Shown here piece after piece: positions 33,992 through 44,800 of a stretch of 64,000 nucleotides of DNA. How positions within the stretch are numbered: position 1 is the first letter of the stretch; each line of letters begins with the position of its first letter. Below the pieces are notes generated by a model that was not told the DNA's origin, did no database searches, and worked only from the letters and a program-made list of their open reading frames with translations. Made by a program: the position numbers and the translations under genes. The DNA comes from CAJXVA01 sp963761755 (GTDB lineage: Bacteria > Myxococcota_A > Polyangia > Nannocystales > Nannocystaceae), in contig CAVXIC010000008.1 of NCBI GenBank assembly GCA_963761755.1, positions 744,001-808,000 of the forward strand, given 5' to 3'.

Positions 33992-35094
33992 TCATGTGGA
34001 GGGGGCGCCGGTGGCTGCGTCCGATGGCTCGGTCGGGACGCCCTGGGCACCCGGCGAGGTGCGCGACGCAGGGTCCATCGTGGCACACAGCGCCCTCACG
34101 AGCCGTCTGATGCGTCGGACGAGCTCGTGGAGTTCGCGTCCGCGGCGTCGGTTGGGCGCGGCCAGTGCGTCCTGCTCGGGGGGCCGAGCGTCGGCCAGCG
34201 CGCGGAGATCGTCCGGCCATCGCCAGACACGATACATCCGCTCATCCATGTACAGACGACGCGACACTTCGAGTTGCAACGCGTGCACGCCCTCGCGCGG
34301 TCTGCCAAACGCGCGAACGATCTCCCCCCCTGGTAGGGGTCATCGCGGCGGACGGAGAGCAGGGTGCGGTTGGAGGGACCCGCCAGACCCGACGTCATCG
34401 GGGCGGCGCCGCCGAGGGCCTCCACCGCCGCGGCTGCGATCGGCTCGGCGCAGCTGGCCCCGTCGAGGGTGCCCAAGACGAGGTCGACCCCGACCGTGCT
34501 GGGCATGCTGTGGGCATCCAGCAGGACGGCGTAGCCGAACCGCTCCCGTCGTCGCTGCAGCAGCAGCTCCAGCGCGCGGTAGTAGGGCCGGTGAAATCGG
34601 GCGATGCGGCTCTCGAAGGCCTGCAGCGACATCGGGGGTCGAAGGATGCGTGTCGTCCCGCGGTTGGCGGTCAGCGCCGACGCCCACACCACGCCGCGCC
34701 CGGGGCGGTCCCAGTCGCGGGGTGCGGGTCCGGTCACGACGCCAGGTCTGGAGCGCGGCCGAGGCGTGGGGTGGTCGGGGACCAGCTGCCGCGCGACGTC
34801 GTCCGGCGCCCGGTTGAGGTCGACGACCAGCCTCGAGAAGTGCGCGGCCAACGTCGCGACGCCGAGACCCTCGATTCCGCGGTACAGCGAGTGCACCTCG
34901 TAGTCCGCGTTGCGGGCGAAGTCCGCTTGGGGCTTGGGTCGCAGGTCGTGGGGCCAGGCGAGACCGACGTGGGGGAAGCTGACGACGACCGGGGACCACG
35001 TGGCGCCAGGAGCGAAGCGAAAGGGCACGCGCACCCCCTCGGGGAGGCCGAGGTCTTCGGGCGTGATTCGCTCCAGTGGGGCGTCGGACGTCAT
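33992..35094 (-). pseudogene. N-formylglutamate amidohydrolase, frameshifted in a G run
   Basis: The family hydrolyses N-formylglutamate to formate and glutamate and acts in histidine breakdown. From ATG 35094 the frame has SFPHVGLAWPHDL, VVDLNRAPDD, GVVWASALT, LLDAHSMPSTVG and LLSVRRDDPYQGG. It then runs into a false tail, ending at 34096. The true continuation, EIVRAFGRPREGVHALQLEVSRRLYMDE, is in the next frame and ends at 33992. The junction is a run of seven G on the coding strand (34324-34330 as C); eight would restore the frame. Upstream open sequence to 35199 is not family-like. This is either a one-base sequencing loss or a slippage mutation. No other histidine-degradation genes are nearby. 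Confidence 0.8.
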
Positions 35095-35195
35095 CAAGGC
35101 TTTCGGTCGGCGCGGAGAGGGCAGCATAGCCGCCCGAACGAGGTTTTGATGAGAACGCGGCAAAAAATGCTGGCCGCGGCGGAAAAACGCGGTGT

Positions 35196-38120
<2,925 letters not shown>

Positions 38121-38231
38121 GCGCCAGCGAGGCTAGCGCGAACCCTCCTCGCGTGCTGGCGAACGCTGCAGGGGCGCCCGTGCGACAGGGGCGGTCGCGC
38201 GGTCGGACGGGCTTGGGTATACCTGCGCCCG

Positions 38232-40049
38232 ATGACCCGCACTCGGCGTTGGTGGCCCCACGGACTCTCGCTCGGTTTCTTGGTGTTGGCGGTGGCGTGC
38301 AAGGGCGCCCCCGCGCCCGTGACGTCTGCATCCCCGGCTGCGACCCAGACCGCGCCGGATGCGCCAGGTCCGGCCCCGGCGACGGCGCGAAGCATGCCCG
38401 CCGGGACCGCGGACGGAGACCGGCTGGCGCTGGGGACTCGGGGCGCGGTCTCCAGCGCCGAGGCCAGCGCGAGCGACGTGGGGGTCCAGATCCTCCAGCA
38501 GGGCGGCAACGCGGTCGATGCCGCGGTCGCGGTCGGCCTGGCGCTGGCGGTGACGCACCCCTCGGCCGGCAACATCGGCGGCGGCGGGTTCATGGTCGTG
38601 CGCATGGCCTCGGGCACCACCGCGGCATTCGACTACCGGGAGCAGGCGCCGGCCACGGCGACCCGGGACATGTTCTTGGGCCCCGACGGCAAGCCGACGC
38701 AGGAGCGTCTGGTCGGACCCAAGGCCGCGGGGATTCCGGGGACCGTCGCGGGGCTTGCCCTCGCGCACGAGACCTTCGGTGCGCTGCCGTGGAAGGACGT
38801 GGTCATGCCCGCGGTGAAGCTCGCGCGCGAGGGCAACGTGCTGGACAGCTTTCACGCCGACGATCTGCAGCGGGGCGCGGAGCGCATGCGGGACGCTGGA
38901 TTCGAGGACTCGGCGGGCTTCTACACCAAGCCCGATGGGTCGCCCTTCGTCGCCGGCGATCGCTGGGCGCAGCCCGTGCTCGCCCAGACGCTGGAGGCGG
39001 TTGCGGAGCGTGGACCCAAGGCGTTCTACGAGGGCCCGATCGCCGAGACGATGGCGGCCGAGAACGCCGCCGCCGGGGGTCTTTGGACCGCCGGCGACCT
39101 GGCGGCCTACGAAGCCAAGCGCCGCGATCCGATCAGCTTCGACTACCGCGGCCACGAGATCATCACGATGCCGCCTCCCTCGGCCGGCGGCGTCGGGCTG
39201 TATCAGATGTTGGAGGCTGCCGAAGCGCTGGACCTGGCCTCCAAGCCGTGGCTCAGCGTCGAGGAGGTCCATCTGCACGTCGAGATCGCCCGACGCACGT
39301 ACGTGGATCGCAACATGCTGCTGGCCGATCCGGACTACGTGAAGCTGCCGCTGGACCAGCTGTTGACGGCGTCCTACGTGCAAGAGCGCGTCACTGACAT
39401 CGACCCGACACACGCGACCCCCTCCAGTGAGGTCCACGCAGGCATCGCTCCGATCAAGCAAGAGTCGCATCAGACGACGCACTTCTCGGTCGTCGACGAG
39501 GCGGGCAACGCAGTCTCCAACACCTATACGCTCAACCTGGGCTTCGGCAGCCGCTTCGTGCTGCCGACCTCCGGCGTGCTGCTCAACAACGAGATGGACG
39601 ACTTCTCCACCCAGCCTGGCGCCGCCAACGTGTTCGGCTTGGTGCAGGGAGAGGCCAACAAGATCGAGCCGGGCAAGCGCATGCTCAGCTCGATGACGCC
39701 CACCATCGTCGTCAAGGACGGTCAGCTGCGGGCGGTCGTCGGAAGCCCCGGCGGACCCACGATCACCACCACGGTGCTGCGCGTGATCCGGGGGGTGGTC
39801 GACTACGGCCTGAGCATCGACGAGGCCGTGGCCGCGCCGCGGGTGCATCACCAGTGGCAGCCCGACATGATCTGGGCCGAGGAGCGCATCGGGCCCGAGC
39901 TCGAGGCGGGGCTGAAGGCCCTGGGGCACGAGATTCGAATGCGCCCGGCGATGGGGCACGCGAACTGCATCGAGGTCGATCCGGTCAGCAACGGTTTCCG
40001 CGCCGTGGCCGACGTCGAGCGCGACGGCGGCAAGGCGAGCGCGTACTGA
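38232..40049 (+). CDS. ggt: Gamma-glutamyltransferase, lipoprotein form
   Basis: GGT cleaves the gamma-glutamyl bond of glutathione and transfers or hydrolyses it in the periplasm. The 605-residue precursor has a signal ending LAVAC (Cys23) and a Pro/Ala-rich linker before the conserved GAVSSAEASASDVGVQILQQ. The nucleophile that becomes the new N-terminus after autocleavage is Thr415, in HQTTHFSVVDEAGN. MLSSMTPTIV provides the oxyanion Ser-Ser pair. A lipid anchor is unusual, since E. coli GGT is soluble and periplasmic. ATG 38232 is just behind a GTATACC box that might be its -10. HAD gene: 34 bp later. Confidence 0.94.
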   Translation: MTRTRRWWPHGLSLGFLVLAVACKGAPAPVTSASPAATQTAPDAPGPAPATARSMPAGTADGDRLALGTRGAVSSAEASASDVGVQILQQGGNAVDAAVAVGLALAVTHPSAGNIGGGGFMVVRMASGTTAAFDYREQAPATATRDMFLGPDGKPTQERLVGPKAAGIPGTVAGLALAHETFGALPWKDVVMPAVKLAREGNVLDSFHADDLQRGAERMRDAGFEDSAGFYTKPDGSPFVAGDRWAQPVLAQTLEAVAERGPKAFYEGPIAETMAAENAAAGGLWTAGDLAAYEAKRRDPISFDYRGHEIITMPPPSAGGVGLYQMLEAAEALDLASKPWLSVEEVHLHVEIARRTYVDRNMLLADPDYVKLPLDQLLTASYVQERVTDIDPTHATPSSEVHAGIAPIKQESHQTTHFSVVDEAGNAVSNTYTLNLGFGSRFVLPTSGVLLNNEMDDFSTQPGAANVFGLVQGEANKIEPGKRMLSSMTPTIVVKDGQLRAVVGSPGGPTITTTVLRVIRGVVDYGLSIDEAVAAPRVHHQWQPDMIWAEERIGPELEAGLKALGHEIRMRPAMGHANCIEVDPVSNGFRAVADVERDGGKASAY

Positions 40050-40083
40050 ACGCGCCTCGAGACGCACAGTCGAGGATCGATCC

Positions 40084-40758
40084 ATGACGGCGCCGACGGT
40101 GTTCCTGTTCGATATCGACGGCACGATCCTCGACGCGGCAGGCGCGGGCCGTCGCGCGATGCAGGCGGCGTTCGAGCTGGAGTGCCCCGGCTGCGCGGAC
40201 GCGATGGCGCGGGTGCGCTTCGCGGGGATGACCGACCTGGGCATCGTGCGGACGGCCCTGCTGCACGCCGACCAGCCCGCCGACGACGCCCAGGTCCACC
40301 GGGTCCTGGCGCACTTCCTCGCGCGGATCGACGATGAAATCCGCGTCGATCCGCCGCGGATCATCGACGGCGCGCGGGCCTGCATCGACGTCGCCCTCGG
40401 CCTCCGGGACGCCGCGGTCGGCCTGGGGACCGGCAACCACGTCGAGGGCGCCCGGGCCAAGCTGGCCGCGGTCGATCTGTGGGATCCCTTCGCGTTCGGA
40501 GGCTTCGGGAGTGACGCCGAACATCGGGCAGACATGCTGGCGATGGGGCGGGAGCGCGGACTCGCCCTGCTGGGGACGCGGGTCGCTCGGGTGGTCGTCA
40601 TCGGGGACACCCCGCGAGACGTGGAGGCCGCGCACGCTATCGGTGCCGTCTGCCTTGCGGTCACCACGGGCCCCTATGTCGCGCAGGCGCTGGCGGGCGC
40701 CGACCGGGTGGTCGAGCGGCTGGACGCACCCGAGGCGCTCGCGTTCTTGGCCGGTTGA
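40084..40758 (+). CDS. HAD-superfamily phosphatase
   Basis: The 224-residue protein has the haloacid-dehalogenase pattern: FLFDIDGTILDA with nucleophile Asp, GLGTGNHVEGARAKL as motif II/III region, and VVIGDTPRDVEAAHAIGA with the Mg-binding acid pair. The cap between motifs I and II is helical, as in phosphoglycolate-phosphatase-type enzymes. The substrate is not known. It follows ggt by 34 bp and is ended by a strong terminator-like hairpin overlapping its stop, so it belongs with ggt and not with the electron-transfer operon downstream. Confidence 0.88.
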   Translation: MTAPTVFLFDIDGTILDAAGAGRRAMQAAFELECPGCADAMARVRFAGMTDLGIVRTALLHADQPADDAQVHRVLAHFLARIDDEIRVDPPRIIDGARACIDVALGLRDAAVGLGTGNHVEGARAKLAAVDLWDPFAFGGFGSDAEHRADMLAMGRERGLALLGTRVARVVVIGDTPRDVEAAHAIGAVCLAVTTGPYVAQALAGADRVVERLDAPEALAFLAG

Positions 40759-40779
40759 GTCGCCGGCCGGTTCTTTTTT
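40749..40779 (+). terminator. Rho-independent terminator after the HAD gene
   Basis: GGCCGG (40749-40754) pairs with CCGGCC (40763-40768) around an eight-base loop that contains the HAD stop codon, followed by GGTTCTTTTTTG. This separates ggt/HAD from the kinase operon. Confidence 0.6.
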
Positions 40780-40826
40780 GCGCTCGGCCCAGGCCGAGGC
40801 GAGCGTTCGTGCGTTGGGCCGCTGCG

Positions 40827-41897
40827 ATGGACAGAATCGGGGACTACGACGTGCTTCGTCCGCTGGGCGAGGGGGGCATGGGCATGGTCTACGCGGCCAA
40901 GGAGCGGCTCTCGGGGCGCGAAGTCGCGCTCAAGACGCTGCGACCGGAGCTGGCGGCCTCCGAAGAGGGGCAGCGGCTGTTTCGCTCCGAGATGGCGATC
41001 TTGGCCCACCTCGACCACCCCAACGTCGTCCGCTGCCTGGCCTGCTCGGAGATCGACGGGCAGCTGGTCATGGCCATGGAGCTGCTCGATGGGCCCACCC
41101 TGCGGGCGGTGCTGCACGAGCGCGGACGCGTCCCGTGGACCGAGGCCGTCGGCTGGATCGCGCAGATCGCCGCCGGTCTCCGGGCCGCACATGGCCAAGA
41201 CCCCTCGATCATTCACCGCGACCTCAAGCCCGAGAACGTGATCATCACCGAGGGCGGAGCGACGGCCAAGGTCACCGACTTCGGGATCGCCAAGGTGCTC
41301 GAGGCGCTCGCGCGCACGACGACCCACTCGGTGGGCACGCTCGCCTACATGAGCCCCGAGCAGATCGACGCCGCGCCCCTCGATCCGCGGGCGGACCTCT
41401 ACGCGCTCGGCGTCGTGTTCTACGAGCTGCTCGCCGGGCATCCGCCCTTCGTCAGCGCCTCGCCCCGCGAGCTGCTCAACCTGCACTGCACCGCACAGCC
41501 CCCGCCGCTGCCCGAGGATGTGCGGGCGGGTCTTCCCAAGGGGGTCGAGCGGCTGGTGTTCTCGCTGCTCGCCAAGCGACCCGCCGACCGTCCGGCCGAT
41601 GCCGGGCAGGTCGTCACCGCGCTGGAGCCGTTCGCGACCTCCACCTCGGCCGCGCTGGCGACCAGCCCGCGGCCGGTGGCCGCGGCCAAGCCGGCGACCG
41701 CGGTCCGGCCCGCCGAGGACACGCCTGCCCCGAGCACCGACACGATCGCCCTGATCGAACGCGCGTCCGCGCCTGCGACGATCGGCAACCGGGTGGCCGT
41801 GCCGCTGCTGGCCATGATCGCCCTGCTCGGATTTGGGATCGGGGTCTCGGTCAACCTGTTCATCGGTCAGGGTCCGGCGGTGGAGGCGACGCGTTGA
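40827..41897 (+). CDS. Membrane-anchored Ser/Thr protein kinase of the electron-transfer operon
   Basis: ATG 40827 gives 356 residues. A complete kinase domain (about 5-265) shows LRPLGEGGMGMVYAA, VALKTLRPEL (Lys), HRDLKPENVII, DFGIAK, GTLAYMSPEQ and DLYALGVVFYELLAG. A linker then leads to one membrane helix near the C-terminus (VAVPLLAMIALLGFGIGVSV) with about ten residues beyond it, so the catalytic domain is cytoplasmic and membrane-tethered. The stop overlaps the TTG start of the next gene (TTGA). The kinase is therefore made together with a pseudokinase-cytochrome fusion, the cNMP/ferredoxin membrane protein and the flavoprotein, and presumably phosphorylates one of them. Confidence 0.93.
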   Translation: MDRIGDYDVLRPLGEGGMGMVYAAKERLSGREVALKTLRPELAASEEGQRLFRSEMAILAHLDHPNVVRCLACSEIDGQLVMAMELLDGPTLRAVLHERGRVPWTEAVGWIAQIAAGLRAAHGQDPSIIHRDLKPENVIITEGGATAKVTDFGIAKVLEALARTTTHSVGTLAYMSPEQIDAAPLDPRADLYALGVVFYELLAGHPPFVSASPRELLNLHCTAQPPPLPEDVRAGLPKGVERLVFSLLAKRPADRPADAGQVVTALEPFATSTSAALATSPRPVAAAKPATAVRPAEDTPAPSTDTIALIERASAPATIGNRVAVPLLAMIALLGFGIGVSVNLFIGQGPAVEATR

Positions 41898-44800
41898 GTG
41901 ACCCCGGCGCGCTGCCCCCTGCAGGACGGGCGCGGCGAGAGTCGATCGGGGACGGGCGAGAGCTGTGGCGGTTCTCGCCTTCCGACGCGGGGGTCCGCGC
42001 GCGTCTGCTCGCGTTGGGACGCCACGGGGTCGGCCGGTTCGAGGTGCCCCCGGGCGATGGGGACACCGACGCCGCGGTGCGGCTGCCGACCGAGCCCTCA
42101 CTGCGCGCGTCGTGGACCGAGGCACCGATGCCCCTGCCGCAGGCCTTGCCGTGGTCGACCTCGCTGGCGGCCGCGCTGGCCTACTGCGAGGAGGTCTCCT
42201 TGTTTCCCGGGCCGCTGACGCCTCGCGGGGTGTGGGTCGACGAGGAGCACGCAGGGCTGACCGCCGAGGCCCTCCTCGCCAGCCTCGTCGGCGCGCCTTC
42301 GCCCCCTGAGCCCCCGCTGGGTCGGTGGACGCCCCCGGAGCCGGCCCGCGGCGAGCTGTGGACGGCGGCGAGCAATCGCTTCGCGTTCGGCCTGATCGTG
42401 TACCGGACCCTGGCGGGGACGCACCCGTTTACGGGGGGTGGCCGGCGGTTGGGGCTGGCCGACGGGGCGCAGCGCGGCGCCCCGCCGCTGCCCGAGGCGG
42501 TGGCCGCAGCGCTGCCTGTGGGGATGCAGACCCTGTGCCTGCAGCTGCTCTCGCCGGACTCCGCCGCCCGGCCGACGATGGCCGCCGTCGTCTCCGCGCT
42601 GCGCGGCACCGTGCCGCGAGCCGCGGCGGGGGCACCGCTGGCTCCCGACCGCCCTCGCCAGGCGCCGAAGCCCGCGTCGCTGCCACCGGCTCGGCGTCGG
42701 CGCTGGGCGGCCGCGGCCTGGCTGCCCGCGGTCGCAGGGGTCATCGTGGCCGCGTCGCTGAGTCGCAGCGAGCCGTCGCCGGCACCAGCGGCGGTCTCCG
42801 TCGGCCCCGCCGCACCGCTGCAGGTCGACGCGGTCGACGACTGCGCGTCGTGCCACCCCGAGCACGCCGCCCAGTGGCACGGATCGGTGATGGCCCACTC
42901 GGTCAAGAGCCCGCTCTTCGGCGCGCTCGAGATCTTGATTCAAGAACAGGTCGGCCGCGACGAAGACTGTCCCGGGGGGGCAGGGGTGCTGCGCGCCGCG
43001 GGGCCCGGCGCCTGCGTCAACCCCGACTCGGGGGTGATCGAGACCGGCACCGGGGGGGCGCTGTGGTGCGTCAACTGCCACGCGCCGACCGAGAACCTGC
43101 GGCCCGCGATGCCGCCGTGGGATGGCCGATCGCGCAGCAGCGCCACGCGTCGCCCGGTGGTGGACCTGCTGCCCGCGACGACGCTCGAGGGCCTCAGCTG
43201 CGCCTTCTGTCACCAGGTGGACGGCCCGGCCCGCCCTGGCAACGCGGCCCGCGGCGACTACGAGGGCAACGCTGATTGGATCAGCCCGGTGACGGGACGA
43301 CGTTTCCTCTCGCGTCCCGAGGACCTGCGTGGGCAGCCCGGTATCGCCAACAGCGGCTACCACCTGCGGCCCGGCGCGATGGGCGAGGGGCCCGCCGTCG
43401 CCCCCGGGGCCCACGCCCGACCCCAAGGGAGCGCCCGGGACTACCTGGCCAGCAGCGAGTTCTGCGGCAGCTGCCACGACGTGCGCCTCTTCGGCACCGA
43501 CGCCCGGGCGATCGAGACCCAAGGGGAGCACTTCAAGCGCCTGCGCAACGCGTACAGCGAGTGGGTGGACTGGGCCTCGGTACAGCGGGCCCAAGGACGC
43601 GAGGCCGCCAGCTGTCAGGATTGCCACATGAGCCTGTATCCGGGCATCTGCGCCCCGCAAGACGAGGGGGCCGGGCTCGCTCCCTTCGCCCGGACGCGCT
43701 ACACCGCGCTGGAGCGGGCATGTCCTGATGGGACACGATTCTCTCCGCGGGCGCCCGGATCGCGCCCGCAGGGCCGCACGTCGATCGGCTCGGACACAGC
43801 CGGGCCGGTCTCCTCGCATGCCTTCGCGGGCGTCGATGTCCCGCTCTCTGCCTTGTTCCCGGTCGGGCTGGTCGACGACCCGACACTCGACGCGCATGGG
43901 ACCCCGCGCGGCGTCACGCAGCGGCGCGACCTGCTGCTGGGGGCGACGTTCCGCTTCGATCTGGAGACCGTTCGGCGGCAGGGGCAACGTCTCGAGGTGC
44001 CCCTGACGATCGAGAACGTCGGTGCGGGCCACAAGGTGCCAGCGGGCTTCAGCCAGGAGCGGGAGATCTGGGTGCACCTGTCGGTGACGGACGACGCGGG
44101 GCGGACCGTCTACGAGGTGGGTCGCATCGATCGCGATGACGAGGACCTGCGGGACAAGCGGTTCGTGCGGGTGAACGTCGACGACCGCCTCGTCGACGCC
44201 ACGGGCCAGCCGCAGGGTGTCTTCGGGGCCGACGTGGTCGATGGCCCCGACGTCCCGCAGTGGACCCGAACCCCAGGCGGGTTCGTCGGCCGCGGGCTCG
44301 TGAACCTGCAGAACGGGTTTCAGCGCTGTGTCTCGTGCATCGGTCGGATCGACGCGTCGGGGCGCTGTCAGCCGGGCCCGGGGCAGGGCCTGCATCGGGC
44401 GGATCGGTACGCCGATGGCGCCTACGATCTCGACACTGGCGCGTGCGTGTCCAACCTGCGGGGCGAGGAGCGCTTCTTCGAGATCTACTTCCCCGTCGGC
44501 GGGCTCGATGCCACCCGAGGCGGCACCCGGGGCCCCGACGCGATCATCGACGAGCGATCCGCGGTCGCCGGGGAGCCCCAGCGGTACACCTACGAGCTTC
44601 GGGCACCCGATGGACCGCTCACGGTGCGGGCTCGGCTGATGTTCCGGGCGTTTCCGCCGTTCCTCATCGAAGCCTTCGCCGCGTACGAGGCGCTGAAGGC
44701 CGCTCGTGGCGAGCGTCCCAGCGGCCCGCTGGTGACCCGCGAGATGCTGGGACGCCTGGAGGCCGTCGAACTCGCGGTCGCGGAGATCACGGTGCCGTGA
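41894..44800 (+). CDS. Degenerate kinase-like domain fused through one helix to a pentaheme cytochrome c
   Basis: The start is TTG 41894: GGAGG lies seven bases upstream and the TTG overlaps the kinase stop. Residues 1-240 look like a kinase remnant. FAFGLIVYRTLAGTHPF matches the kinase C-lobe helix and SPDSAARPTMAAVVSALR the final helix, but the glycine loop, HRD and DFG are missing. One membrane helix (about 268-290) follows. The exported part has five CXXCH haem sites: CASCH 317, CVNCH 392, CAFCH 436, CGSCH 524 and CQDCH 574. A sixth Cys pair, CVSCI at 812, has Ile in place of His. The last 300 residues are beta-rich (ENVGAGHKVPAGFSQ resembles multiheme cytochrome C554-type ends). Topology: pseudokinase inside, haems outside. 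GTGA overlap with the next gene. Confidence 0.9.
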   Translation: MSDPGALPPAGRARRESIGDGRELWRFSPSDAGVRARLLALGRHGVGRFEVPPGDGDTDAAVRLPTEPSLRASWTEAPMPLPQALPWSTSLAAALAYCEEVSLFPGPLTPRGVWVDEEHAGLTAEALLASLVGAPSPPEPPLGRWTPPEPARGELWTAASNRFAFGLIVYRTLAGTHPFTGGGRRLGLADGAQRGAPPLPEAVAAALPVGMQTLCLQLLSPDSAARPTMAAVVSALRGTVPRAAAGAPLAPDRPRQAPKPASLPPARRRRWAAAAWLPAVAGVIVAASLSRSEPSPAPAAVSVGPAAPLQVDAVDDCASCHPEHAAQWHGSVMAHSVKSPLFGALEILIQEQVGRDEDCPGGAGVLRAAGPGACVNPDSGVIETGTGGALWCVNCHAPTENLRPAMPPWDGRSRSSATRRPVVDLLPATTLEGLSCAFCHQVDGPARPGNAARGDYEGNADWISPVTGRRFLSRPEDLRGQPGIANSGYHLRPGAMGEGPAVAPGAHARPQGSARDYLASSEFCGSCHDVRLFGTDARAIETQGEHFKRLRNAYSEWVDWASVQRAQGREAASCQDCHMSLYPGICAPQDEGAGLAPFARTRYTALERACPDGTRFSPRAPGSRPQGRTSIGSDTAGPVSSHAFAGVDVPLSALFPVGLVDDPTLDAHGTPRGVTQRRDLLLGATFRFDLETVRRQGQRLEVPLTIENVGAGHKVPAGFSQEREIWVHLSVTDDAGRTVYEVGRIDRDDEDLRDKRFVRVNVDDRLVDATGQPQGVFGADVVDGPDVPQWTRTPGGFVGRGLVNLQNGFQRCVSCIGRIDASGRCQPGPGQGLHRADRYADGAYDLDTGACVSNLRGEERFFEIYFPVGGLDATRGGTRGPDAIIDERSAVAGEPQRYTYELRAPDGPLTVRARLMFRAFPPFLIEAFAAYEALKAARGERPSGPLVTREMLGRLEAVELAVAEITVP

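Noticed and set aside
35095..35195. Possible terminator after the kinase-TPR gene (CCGCGGCC followed by T run on the minus strand)
   Set aside because: The stem is too short and imperfect to support a call.
40334..41893. Upstream extension of the pseudokinase-cytochrome gene
   Set aside because: It overlaps two real genes in other frames; the TTG at 41894 has a strong ribosome site and overlaps the kinase stop.
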